Below are positions 46,812-55,449 of a stretch of 64,000 nt of DNA, piece after piece. This DNA comes from Emcibacter sp. (GTDB lineage: Bacteria > Pseudomonadota > Alphaproteobacteria > Sphingomonadales > Emcibacteraceae), in NCBI GenBank assembly GCA_021774785.1, contig JAJFIQ010000026.1, positions 62,001-126,000 on the forward strand, written 5' to 3'. The notes under the pieces were generated by a model. That model was not told where the DNA came from. It did not search any database and was given only the letters and a program-made list of their open reading frames with translations. The translations under genes and the position numbers were made by a program. Within the stretch, counting starts at the first letter, position 1. The number at the start of each line of letters is the position of its first letter.

Positions 46812-47813
46812 ATGCTACAGTCCATTTCTGTTGATTGTGAGCATGATATGAGCAAGCCACTAGAAAAATATAGTCTGTTTCACACCAGTGATGCAGATGA
46901 GGCAAGGGAAATCGTCAGTAAGGTCTATTGTGACCACACCCTGAAACCAAATCATTCAGGGCCGCTGGACGCATGCCATAATCGGGCGCATCTGTCGTCA
47001 GTATCCATTAATTATATGCAGTATGGTTCGGACGTTTGCGTGGAGCCTGGCTTTCTTGACCGGTTTTTCCTGTTCCAATTGCCCATGGAAGGGGCCGCAC
47101 AAATCACGACCGGAAATGTAGAATTCGACACAACTGTCGGCATGTCTTCGGCTATAAACCCCACTGACTATACCAAGATGCAATGGAATAAGGACTGTAA
47201 GAAATTAATGGTTCAGGTTCGGGCAGAAGCCATGGAAACGCGCCTGTCACGGCTACTGATGCGGCCTATTGACAAGCCAATCCTGTTTGACCAATGCATT
47301 GCGGCGGGAAACGGGCCGGCCACTGACTGGTGGCGACAGGTTAAACATCTGGCCAGTGATCTGGAGCGCGGCATGAACCCATGGCGGTCCCGCCATATTC
47401 TGGAGGATATGGAAAGGCATCTGCTGACAAATCTGCTTTACTCCTTCAACCATAATTATTTTGATGCGCTGATGGCACAGGAAATTCAGGCCGCCCCGAA
47501 ACATGTCAAACTGGCCGAAGACTATATCAATAATCACCTGAAAGAGCCCATGTCCATTGATGATCTGGTAGAAATTACCGGTGTCAGCCAAAGATCAATT
47601 TTTGAGGGCTTCCGCAGCTTTCGCGGCACAACGCCCATGAAATATGTGCTTCAGCTTCGCCTTGAAAAAGTCCGTGAAGAATTGCTCATGAGCGGCCCGG
47701 ATAGAAGTGTTACCGACATCGCCCTTAAATGGGGGTTTAGCCAACTTGGCCGTTTTTCTGTATCCTACAAAAAAGTTTACGGCGAATCCCCGTCCGACAC
47801 CCTCAAAAGGTAA
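46812..47813 (+). CDS. AraC family transcriptional regulator
   Basis: A 333-residue regulator. The N-terminal 200 residues resemble the cupin-like sensor domain of the AraC-binding-like group (SSVSINYMQYGSDVCVEPGFLDRFFLFQLPMEGAAQI). The C-terminal AraC domain (about 235-333) has two helix-turn-helices: MSIDDLVEITGVSQRSIFEGFRSFRGTTPMKYVLQLRLEKVR and VTDIALKWGFSQLGRFSVSYKKVYGESPSDTL. It lies 50 bases after the AhpD-like gene and probably controls the receptor genes in response to a small effector. Confidence 0.92.
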   Translation: MLQSISVDCEHDMSKPLEKYSLFHTSDADEAREIVSKVYCDHTLKPNHSGPLDACHNRAHLSSVSINYMQYGSDVCVEPGFLDRFFLFQLPMEGAAQITTGNVEFDTTVGMSSAINPTDYTKMQWNKDCKKLMVQVRAEAMETRLSRLLMRPIDKPILFDQCIAAGNGPATDWWRQVKHLASDLERGMNPWRSRHILEDMERHLLTNLLYSFNHNYFDALMAQEIQAAPKHVKLAEDYINNHLKEPMSIDDLVEITGVSQRSIFEGFRSFRGTTPMKYVLQLRLEKVREELLMSGPDRSVTDIALKWGFSQLGRFSVSYKKVYGESPSDTLKR

Positions 47814-47902
47814 GCCATTACCCTTTCCGTATCTGCCTGTCTTTTTCTCAAGACTTATTTTACTAATGTGCCTTAGTATATGTTCTTTTTTGGAAAAGAT
47901 TG

Positions 47903-49507
47903 ATGTCATCAAATATGATTATCCGTAAATTTCTCGAACCCCGTATGATTTTTATCATATGTGCTACAATACTGATCTGTAGTATATCCTATGTTCATAT
48001 ATTTACGCCCATCAATATTGTATCCTATGATAGGGATATATGGCACCATATGGCATCCCTTAATGCCCTGATGGATTCACCTTTTCATGCGGTTAACCCC
48101 CATATTGTGTCCGACGAAGCGTCACGAACTTTCATGCCATGGTATGTATTACTGGCCATTATTGGCAATATATTCGGGCTAACATCAACAAAAATTCTTG
48201 GGGTTAGTGCTGTTCTCTCACTAACCTTTTTTATGGTTGGAATATTTTTGTTTTCTCAAGAATATTATGAAAATAAATGGTCACCCATCATATTAATGAT
48301 GTGTTTATTCGGCACTTGGGGGTTATCGGCAAGTTATACCGGATACTATAATCTTGAAACACTTATATATTCAATTAGCTACCCTTATGGGATAAACCTC
48401 GCCCTTGGTTTTATCGGGTGGTGGTTAACACTCCGGCAACTGGACAATGATAAAATAAATTTCGGGCTTCTCGGTTTTATTATTTTCCTCTGTGCCTTTA
48501 TGTTTGCTACACACCAACTTCAAGGTGCTTTCGCCATAGGGGGAATGGCGTTATTTTCCTTATTCTCCCGACAGAATAACATATCCATAAGAATAGCCCT
48601 CCTTGGTTCCATATTAATCGGAATATTGCTTAGTGGTTTATGGCCCTATTACAACCCTTTGAAAATGGTCGTCGCCACAGGCCATGCAAACTGGAATGGT
48701 AATTTTATCCTGTTTAAGCCTGCAAATATCGCGCAATTTACTGGCTTGGCGATGTTAGGAATATTGGGGGTTTATAATTTTGAACAGAAAAAAATAAGAT
48801 ATGATTTGCTGTTGGCTATTGTGGTTATTACCGCGGGTTACTTAATTGGCGAGTCTATGAGCAACCCTATTTCACACAGGTTTCACGCCTTCATTACAGT
48901 ATTTCTGCAAATAAGTTTGGTAGCTTTTCTGCTCTCAAGATTTGCAATAGATCAGCCCTTTGGAAAATTATTGGCTTTAACACAAAAAATTTCTGGAGGG
49001 TTAATAGTTATCTTATTAGCAGTTAACCTCTATACAACTGTACAAGTCTATAAAAACACCCGTAATTATCTAAGCCATCATAACACTTCAGGCCCCAAAA
49101 CCTGGCATCCCGACATTGTAAATTCAATGTCTCAGCTCAAGCGCAAGGTTAGCCCTGACAATGTTATGATTGCACATAAAATTACGGCATACCCGGTTCA
49201 GGCATACAGGATGAAAGTCGTATCCATCCCCCGCCCGTTCCCGCTTGTCAAAGACATGGCGGAAAGGCAACAGGCCAGCATTGATTTTTTCTCTACCGGC
49301 GTATCTGAGGCACAGAGATGGGATATCATCCAGACCTATAACGTTTCACATATCATCTACCGCCTTTCGTGGCTTAATAAGTCCATTGCCGATGATCTTG
49401 ACAAATTTGGCACAAAAACAATAATTAATGACGACCTTGCACTTATTGAAACTGACTTTAATATTCATCCCATAGACCAGCCCCGAACAAAAAAGGGAGC
49501 CTTATGA
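47903..49507 (+). CDS. Polytopic membrane protein, probable GT-C glycosyltransferase
   Basis: A 534-residue membrane protein with about eleven helices and a soluble C-terminal part of about 120 residues. The first outer loop holds YDRDIWHHMASLNALMDSP, an acidic motif placed like the catalytic Asp of GT-C enzymes such as ArnT. It would then move a sugar from a lipid carrier on the periplasmic face. Direct family recognition is lacking. The ATG at 47903 follows GGAAAAG. The gene is clearly AT-richer than its neighbours. Its stop overlaps the small transporter gene by four bases. Confidence 0.65.
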   Translation: MSSNMIIRKFLEPRMIFIICATILICSISYVHIFTPINIVSYDRDIWHHMASLNALMDSPFHAVNPHIVSDEASRTFMPWYVLLAIIGNIFGLTSTKILGVSAVLSLTFFMVGIFLFSQEYYENKWSPIILMMCLFGTWGLSASYTGYYNLETLIYSISYPYGINLALGFIGWWLTLRQLDNDKINFGLLGFIIFLCAFMFATHQLQGAFAIGGMALFSLFSRQNNISIRIALLGSILIGILLSGLWPYYNPLKMVVATGHANWNGNFILFKPANIAQFTGLAMLGILGVYNFEQKKIRYDLLLAIVVITAGYLIGESMSNPISHRFHAFITVFLQISLVAFLLSRFAIDQPFGKLLALTQKISGGLIVILLAVNLYTTVQVYKNTRNYLSHHNTSGPKTWHPDIVNSMSQLKRKVSPDNVMIAHKITAYPVQAYRMKVVSIPRPFPLVKDMAERQQASIDFFSTGVSEAQRWDIIQTYNVSHIIYRLSWLNKSIADDLDKFGTKTIINDDLALIETDFNIHPIDQPRTKKGAL

Positions 49508-49854
49508 CTTTACTCAAATTTTTCCAGATATTCATGGTCGTAGGTGGTATCGCCTGTGGTCAGATTCTATTTAAGCTCAGTGCGGAAGCTATCAACACGG
49601 AAACCAACATGCTGCGCTTGTTGTATAATCCACATCTTATCTTTGCTTTCATCCTTTATGGGGGATGTACCGTATTATGGGTATATCTGTTACGGGATAT
49701 TGAATTGAATAAAGCCTACCCCGTATTCTCACTGTCATTTCTGATTGTGCCGTTGTTATCATGGGCCATATTAGGGGAGGCCATAAATAAACAGACCATA
49801 ATCGGGGCTATGCTCATCATGTCAGGTGTTTATATTATGTGTTTTCAGGAATAA
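49504..49854 (+). CDS. Small EamA/SMR-type membrane protein, possible lipid-linked sugar flippase
   Basis: A 116-residue protein with four membrane helices, of the small EamA/SMR type (IACGQILFKLSAEAI, LWVYLLRDIELNKAYPVFSLSFLIVPLLSWAILGEAINKQTIIGAMLIMSGVYIM). This resembles ArnE/ArnF, which flip undecaprenyl-phosphate aminoarabinose. Overlap of four bases with the upstream GT-C candidate and only 15 bases to the polyprenyl-type glycosyltransferase downstream support a flippase role rather than drug export. Confidence 0.75.
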   Translation: MTLLKFFQIFMVVGGIACGQILFKLSAEAINTETNMLRLLYNPHLIFAFILYGGCTVLWVYLLRDIELNKAYPVFSLSFLIVPLLSWAILGEAINKQTIIGAMLIMSGVYIMCFQE

Positions 49855-49869
49855 GGTAGGACGGGGATA

Positions 49870-50922
49870 ATGCTAGATATAATCACTCAATATCAGGATA
49901 AGCTACAGATGGAAAATACCAAAAACAGCGTTGCCGTCGTTATCCCCTGCTACAAGGTAAAAAACAAAATATTATCCGTCATTGACCGCATCCCTGATCT
50001 GGTCGAAAGAATATATTGCATTGATGATGCCTGCCCGGAAAAATCAGGCGCTCTGATAACCGATAATTGCAAAGACCCGCGCATTGAGGTTATTTATCAC
50101 GAAAAAAATCAGGGTGTTGGTGCCGCAACCAAAAGCGGTTACTTCGCGGCCATAAAAGATAATATGGACATTGTTGTTAAAATTGATGGTGATGGCCAGA
50201 TGGCACCGGAATTAATCTCCCGTTTTATCCAGCCTATTTTGCTGGGTCATGCGGATTATACCAAAGGTAATCGTTTTTTTAATCTGGAAGACCTTTCAGC
50301 CATGCCCAGAATGCGGCTTCTGGGGAATGCAGGCCTGTCATTTTTAACCAAACTTTCCAGTGGATATTGGCATTCTTTTGATCCGACAAATGGCTATACC
50401 GCGATCCATATTCATACCTTGAGGGAGGTTCCTCTCCGCAAAATATCTGACAGATTCTTTTTTGAATCCGACATGCTGTTCCGGCTTAATACGGTGGGCG
50501 CGATTGTGCAGGATATTCCCATGAAGGCCATCTATGAAGATGAAGTGAGCAACCTTAAAGTCGGCTCATCATTCTTTCATTTTCTGGGGCGTAATATCAA
50601 GAATTTCACAAAACGGGTATTTTATAATTATTTCCTGAGAGATTTTAATCTGGCCTCCCTGCAGCTACTCGCGGGTCTGTTGCTGATGATATTCGGCACC
50701 ATATTCGGGGTGAACCAATGGATGACATCCATACAAACCGGTGTTACAGTTTCATCAGGCACCGTCATGTTATCGGCCTTGCCTATAATCATCGGTTCGC
50801 AGTTCATTATCGCGTTTTTATCCTATGACACCCGCAGGCAACATCACTACCCGCTTTTTATCAGAAACTTAAAAACGTCGCTCGGAACTGAAATGCAATC
50901 ATCAAAATCAGAGGAGATTTAA
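49870..50922 (+). CDS. GT2 family glycosyltransferase (polyprenyl-phosphate sugar transferase-like)
   Basis: A 350-residue protein with a GT-A domain: VAVVIPCYKVKNKILSVIDRIP, YCIDDACPEKSG, VGAATKSGYFAA, VVKIDGDGQMAPELI (DxD-like), and FESDMLFRLNTVGA. Two C-terminal membrane helices follow (near 265-285 and 295-320), as in GtrB/ArnC and dolichol-phosphate mannose synthases, which load a sugar onto a polyprenyl phosphate. Start at 49870; the Met at 49912 is an alternative. It converges on nosX, the two stops overlapping by four bases. Confidence 0.85.
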   Translation: MLDIITQYQDKLQMENTKNSVAVVIPCYKVKNKILSVIDRIPDLVERIYCIDDACPEKSGALITDNCKDPRIEVIYHEKNQGVGAATKSGYFAAIKDNMDIVVKIDGDGQMAPELISRFIQPILLGHADYTKGNRFFNLEDLSAMPRMRLLGNAGLSFLTKLSSGYWHSFDPTNGYTAIHIHTLREVPLRKISDRFFFESDMLFRLNTVGAIVQDIPMKAIYEDEVSNLKVGSSFFHFLGRNIKNFTKRVFYNYFLRDFNLASLQLLAGLLLMIFGTIFGVNQWMTSIQTGVTVSSGTVMLSALPIIIGSQFIIAFLSYDTRRQHHYPLFIRNLKTSLGTEMQSSKSEEI

Positions 50923-51944
50923 GAGCGTAAAAACTCTTTTCCGTTATATCTGGTAATCACCCCATTCTGGTCAATGAATATTGACTGTTCAAGTTGAGGG
51001 TATTTCGCCCAGACCTGTGGGATTTTATCAACCGCCGTCACATAAAAAGCCGTCGACAGCATATCCGCCGTAGTCGCATCCTTTGCCACAACCGAAACTG
51101 AACCGTGATGATTGGCACTATGTCCCGTCCTTGGGTCCAACAAATGATGCAGATGGCTTTGGCTTGAAAAAGGACTGCCATAGCCACCGGATGTGGCAAG
51201 GGCCTGATTATCCAATGGCACCTCGAGCAACATCTTACTGTTTTTCAGGGGTGAGGATACACCGGCCTTCCATGGTCGGTCGTCTCCATGCTGGCCCTTG
51301 GCAAATGCCTCCCCCATATATACCAGAATATTATTAAACCCCCCATCCTCCAGAATCCTTGCCACCCGGTCAGTAATATAACCCTGCGCGACCCCGTTGA
51401 GGGAAATTCCCATGTCCGGTTTTGTAAAAGATATGCGCCGTGATTCCAGAATAATTTTATCAGAACCCACTATATCCAGCACCGCCCCGACAGTTTCCGG
51501 TAACGGCCCGTCCGGATTGGCGCCGGGTATAGAAAAATGATCGGCATAAAGCTTCCATAACGGCTGAATTGTCACATCAAAGGCCCCGTCGGTGACCTGA
51601 TAACAGGACAGGCAGCGGGACAATAAATCCAGAAATTCAATATCTGGATTATTCAGATAGCCGTTGCTATTCAACCGGTTTATGGCTGAACCTTTGACAT
51701 AAAGACTGAATATTTTTTCCAACCTGTCGATTTCATTCTGACATCGTATGAATATTTCACGGGCCTTTGCGCGGTCTAAGGCATAAAGCATGATCTCTGC
51801 CTGCGCCCCAAGAGCAGCCCCCTGCCAGCGCACCATCTCGGGCATGGCTTTTGCCATGCCGTTTGATGGGTCAATCATCCCAACCCCCACAGCAGCGGCA
51901 CTGATTGAAATGAAGCGTCTTCGGTTAATCTTCTGCAACATCAT
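50919..51944 (-). CDS. nosX: NosX, ApbE-type FAD:protein FMN transferase
   Basis: A 341-residue flavin transferase that attaches FMN covalently to a Thr of its target, in this setting NosR. The N-terminus is a Tat signal (INRRRFISISAAAVGVGM). Family motifs: the substrate loop ISLNGVAQGYITDRVA and the Mg-binding ATTADMLSTAFYV near the C-terminus. The start at 51944 (or 51941) overlaps the nosL 3' end by about 20 bases, with AGGTGA just upstream; the longer frame to 52010 is not used. Last gene of nosRZDFYLX. Confidence 0.92.
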   Translation of the reverse strand: MMLQKINRRRFISISAAAVGVGMIDPSNGMAKAMPEMVRWQGAALGAQAEIMLYALDRAKAREIFIRCQNEIDRLEKIFSLYVKGSAINRLNSNGYLNNPDIEFLDLLSRCLSCYQVTDGAFDVTIQPLWKLYADHFSIPGANPDGPLPETVGAVLDIVGSDKIILESRRISFTKPDMGISLNGVAQGYITDRVARILEDGGFNNILVYMGEAFAKGQHGDDRPWKAGVSSPLKNSKMLLEVPLDNQALATSGGYGSPFSSQSHLHHLLDPRTGHSANHHGSVSVVAKDATTADMLSTAFYVTAVDKIPQVWAKYPQLEQSIFIDQNGVITRYNGKEFLRS

Positions 51945-52434
51945 ATTCACCTGTATCCCCCAGAATATAATCCGGTGAGATATCGGCATAAGCCACGACC
52001 CGTCCGCCAAAATTCTGCACGAATTTGTCGGCGGCTACCCTATCACTAAAGGGTATGGTTTCTTTGGCCCCCATGCCACCGCGCTTATTGCTATCGATGA
52101 CATAAAATGCCTGTTCGGCTTTGATCCAGATACCATGATCCTGTGGTTTATTCCAGCTATTTGCCTGCCCCATATCATGAACATATATGGCCAGTATCTG
52201 CTGTGCTTCACCGGGCAGAATATTATAGGCCAAGGCATCGCGCACCGATGTGAACCAGATGGCTTGTGATCGGTCCTTTTCAAATATTTGAGCCTTTGGT
52301 CCCGGATGGTCAATGACGATCATATTACAATAATGGCCTTCTGATTCCCGGGTCAGTTGAACGGGGTCCGGTGTTTTGATGTCTTCCTGACAACCCGCAA
52401 GAAGAAACAAAGCTATTGATATTAACAGCCTCAC
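51925..52434 (-). CDS. nosL: NosL, copper-binding lipoprotein
   Basis: A 169-residue outer- or inner-membrane-anchored lipoprotein with a lipobox FLLAGC at residues about 10-15. The mature part has the CNM motif (HYCNMIVIDHPGPKAQIF), matching the Cu(I)-binding Cys/Met site of NosL, which delivers copper for the CuZ cluster of NosZ together with NosDFY. The length is within the family range. It overlaps nosY by four bases upstream and nosX downstream, so the genes are tightly coupled. Confidence 0.93.
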   Translation of the reverse strand: MRLLISIALFLLAGCQEDIKTPDPVQLTRESEGHYCNMIVIDHPGPKAQIFEKDRSQAIWFTSVRDALAYNILPGEAQQILAIYVHDMGQANSWNKPQDHGIWIKAEQAFYVIDSNKRGGMGAKETIPFSDRVAADKFVQNFGGRVVAYADISPDYILGDTGEYDVAED

Positions 52435-53264
52435 AACTGCCTCCTTTTAAATATGGCGATTGCCGCAACCAATGGGGTGATAATCCATAACAACATAATC
52501 ATAATCAGACTGAGGTCCGAAGCTCTGTGATCAGAACTTAAGCCCGCCATACCCGACAGTAATGCCGTATCATTACTGGCCATCAGGTTAAACATGCGGT
52601 AGCTGTCCGTGGGATTGATCAACATCAACCATTTCACCAGTTCACCATTAATCCCTTCACCACTGTCCGAAGCAAGCAGAGCCAACAGCCCCATGTCATA
52701 AAGCAGAACAAACATGAGCCATATACCAATAGCCAAAGCCGCCGCCATGCCGCGTTCGCTGACCCAGGAACTAATCACATAACCAATGCTTAAAAATATG
52801 GCCCCCAATAAAACAGAGGACAACAGGAGTCTAAGGAAACTATCCCATTCCTGATCCGCGAAGCCCGCCTCTCCGGTGAAGGAGATGGTCAGCCCCGCCA
52901 CACCGTAACCAACCACGATGGCGATGGTCAGCAGGAATAAATGGCCCATAAATTTACCGAGAATTACCTCTGTCCGGCTAACCGGATGGGTGAGCAACAG
53001 GGTTAATGTGCCCCGCTCTGCTTCCCCAACAACACTATCATATGTGAGCAGGAGGGCGATGAGCGGAATGAAAAATATACTTAAAGTTGACAGGCTAACC
53101 ACGGTCACGGCCAAGGGGCTGACGCTTGTGGTCCCGGTGGGCGCACTGCCCAGAAAGCTTAAAATCAGCGCAAGAGCTGTCATGACCAGCGTGATCATGA
53201 TCACCCAGCGGTTCCTGAATCCGTCTCGGGCTTCTTTTGTTGTCAATGTCCAGAGCCTATTCAT
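52431..53264 (-). CDS. nosY: NosY, ABC transporter permease for NosZ maturation
   Basis: A 277-residue permease with about six membrane helices. The N-terminus (TTKEARDGFRNRWVIMITLVMTALALILSFLG) and the segment VVGEAERGTLTLLLTHPVSRTEVILGKFMGH are typical of NosY-like ABC-2 permeases. It works with NosF and NosD in copper-cluster assembly in the periplasm. The start at 53264 is chosen because family similarity begins at MNRLWTLTTKEARD and it overlaps nosF by eight bases; the frame to 53321 is inside nosF. Confidence 0.93.
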   Translation of the reverse strand: MNRLWTLTTKEARDGFRNRWVIMITLVMTALALILSFLGSAPTGTTSVSPLAVTVVSLSTLSIFFIPLIALLLTYDSVVGEAERGTLTLLLTHPVSRTEVILGKFMGHLFLLTIAIVVGYGVAGLTISFTGEAGFADQEWDSFLRLLLSSVLLGAIFLSIGYVISSWVSERGMAAALAIGIWLMFVLLYDMGLLALLASDSGEGINGELVKWLMLINPTDSYRMFNLMASNDTALLSGMAGLSSDHRASDLSLIMIMLLWIITPLVAAIAIFKRRQL

Positions 53265-54168
53265 GCACATGTCCCTCAGTTTGGGTAAGAGCCATAAAAA
53301 CCTGCTCAAGGCTAGGGTCATTCACTTCAATATCAGCAAGGGAAATATTCAGGCCCATTAGTTCCTTCAGAAAAGCAATCTTTTCATCCGCCGGGCAGGA
53401 AAACTGCGCCACACCATTAACAAAACATTTATCGCCAAAATGTTGGGTCATAATTTTCATAGAATTAACCGGTGCATGAACTTTTATTTCTGACGCCAGT
53501 CCAATATTCTGGCGCAAATCAGCAATAGAACCCAGCGCCAATAGCTTGCCACGATTTATTATGGCCACCCTGTCTACTCTGCTATCCAGTTCCGTCAGGG
53601 CATGGGATGAAATCAATATTGTTGTCCCGGCAGATTTCATATCATTAATAATGCTATAAACATTCTGACGCGATACAGGGTCAAGGCCGGATGTGGGTTC
53701 ATCCAGAATTAATAGTTTCGGCGAGCCTATCAAAGCCTGTGCTAGACCAAGACGTTGCCGCATGCCCTTGGAATAAGTGGCAATGCGATCATCCGCCGCA
53801 TACATAAGGTCCACGCGGCGGAACAAATCGTCGAGACCGTCCCGTGTTAGCCCCTTCAGTCGGGCATAAAATTCCAGTGTTTCCCGACCCGTCATATTAT
53901 TTTGAAACAATACCTGCTCAGGTAGGAAACCAATATCCCGCCGTACCCCGTTAAAGGGAGCCGTCATTGGATTATGGCCCATAACGCTCACGTTGCCCAT
54001 CGTCGGGCTAATCAGTCCCAGAACCATCTTGATCAAAGTACTTTTTCCAGCCCCGTTATGACCGACAAGGGCAAGACATTCACCGGCAGACACCGCGAGG
54101 TCAACATTATCGACCGCTTTGGTCTTGCCATATTCCTTTGATACGGATGTGAGTGTTATATTATTCAT
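53257..54168 (-). CDS. nosF: NosF, ABC transporter ATPase for NosZ maturation
   Basis: A 303-residue cytoplasmic ATPase. Walker A is GHNGAGKSTLIKM (about residues 36-44), the signature is YSKGMRQRLGLAQAL, Walker B is LLILDEPTSGLDP, followed by the switch His in ISSHALTEL. It drives the NosDFY complex needed to build the CuZ site. It overlaps nosD by eight bases and nosY by eight bases, so translation is coupled throughout. Confidence 0.96.
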   Translation of the reverse strand: MNNITLTSVSKEYGKTKAVDNVDLAVSAGECLALVGHNGAGKSTLIKMVLGLISPTMGNVSVMGHNPMTAPFNGVRRDIGFLPEQVLFQNNMTGRETLEFYARLKGLTRDGLDDLFRRVDLMYAADDRIATYSKGMRQRLGLAQALIGSPKLLILDEPTSGLDPVSRQNVYSIINDMKSAGTTILISSHALTELDSRVDRVAIINRGKLLALGSIADLRQNIGLASEIKVHAPVNSMKIMTQHFGDKCFVNGVAQFSCPADEKIAFLKELMGLNISLADIEVNDPSLEQVFMALTQTEGHVHE

Positions 54169-55438
54169 ATTTATAAACCATATGTGTCGGTATTTTCATC
54201 AGGGGCGCGCTATCCACCACGCCACCGGGATGCAGGGCGGGGAAGGCTGACTGCGCCCATTTCAATAATAGCACCGCCGGGCTGTTCATCAATAGTTTTG
54301 CTGACGGATAACGCCATAATATCTGATCTGTCAGATCATTTGGACGGTACATATTATCGGCAATTCCGTCCCCATCCATATCAAAGGCCGAATTATCGCT
54401 CCAGTAATTACCCCGGCCTTCCTTTGACCATTCCAGCCAGCGGGTACCCACATATTTGACCTGCATTCTGTTATTCACAAAGGCATTGCCGGAAATATCA
54501 TTATTCTCGGACCCGGCGGTAAATTGCACGCCCAAATCGCAACCAGAGAGAAGATTATCACGGATAATATTCCGGTTAGAATTATAAATGAATATACATT
54601 TCTCCGGCCCACCGGTGACCCTGTTATCCTTCACCTTGATCCGGTTGGCATAATTGAACAGGATACCCCGTTCCCGATCATTCACTGATTGATTGCCGGT
54701 AATTTCCACATGGGTTGAAAACATAATAGCATAGCCAATATCATTGCCGGTGGAGATATTATTCACGACCTTGCTTTTGTTGGTATACATATAATGGACA
54801 GCAAACCGCACATTGTGGATATTATTATTTCGGAAAATATTTTCCTTACTAGTATTAACAAAGATACCATCGCGGCCATATTGAATGTCGTTGCCCTCAA
54901 CGATGGCACCGGGCGCGTTCCAGACCTGAACCCCATTGCCGCGTTCATTAACGCGCATATCCTGACGACCCTGAATGATGTTATCACGCACAATGGCTTT
55001 TTCTGCACCCCAGATATAAATCCCGATCAGGTTATCAACTATCTTATTATCTTCAACAATGGCTCCGGTAGCTTCTTTCGATAGAAATATACCTGAATCC
55101 TGGGTTTCCAGCAAAAGCCCTGATCCCGTAACAAACAGGCCCGTCAAACTCACCCCCGAAGATTTCACTGTAATCACATTGCCCCGACCTATGCCTTTAA
55201 CAATAACCCCGTCGCCGCCAATAATATTCAAGGGTCTGGATAATAAGATTGGCCCCTTATAGATCCCCGCTTTAAGAAAAAGACGATCCCCCGGTTTTGC
55301 CGCGTCTATGGCCATTTGAAGATTTTCAGATACAGCAATATCCTTGGCGACCGCCTCAAGGCAGCCGCACAGGATGAAAGATGCGGCGAAGATAATCCCC
55401 GCCGCACGCCTAAATTTATGTGATATCCTGGACCACAT
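54161..55438 (-). CDS. nosD: NosD, periplasmic copper-processing protein
   Basis: A 425-residue exported protein. A signal segment (about 1-31) is followed by a right-handed parallel beta-helix made of repeats with the pattern N-x-I-x-x-N (for example DNKIVDNLIGIYIWGAEKAIVRDNIIQG and RNIIRDNLLSGCDLGVQF), the carbohydrate-binding/CASH fold typical of NosD. It receives copper from NosL and works with NosFY to mature NosZ. It begins 11 bases after nosZ. Length is normal for the family. Confidence 0.94.
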   Translation of the reverse strand: MWSRISHKFRRAAGIIFAASFILCGCLEAVAKDIAVSENLQMAIDAAKPGDRLFLKAGIYKGPILLSRPLNIIGGDGVIVKGIGRGNVITVKSSGVSLTGLFVTGSGLLLETQDSGIFLSKEATGAIVEDNKIVDNLIGIYIWGAEKAIVRDNIIQGRQDMRVNERGNGVQVWNAPGAIVEGNDIQYGRDGIFVNTSKENIFRNNNIHNVRFAVHYMYTNKSKVVNNISTGNDIGYAIMFSTHVEITGNQSVNDRERGILFNYANRIKVKDNRVTGGPEKCIFIYNSNRNIIRDNLLSGCDLGVQFTAGSENNDISGNAFVNNRMQVKYVGTRWLEWSKEGRGNYWSDNSAFDMDGDGIADNMYRPNDLTDQILWRYPSAKLLMNSPAVLLLKWAQSAFPALHPGGVVDSAPLMKIPTHMVYKYE

Positions 55439-55449
55439 TCACAATCACC

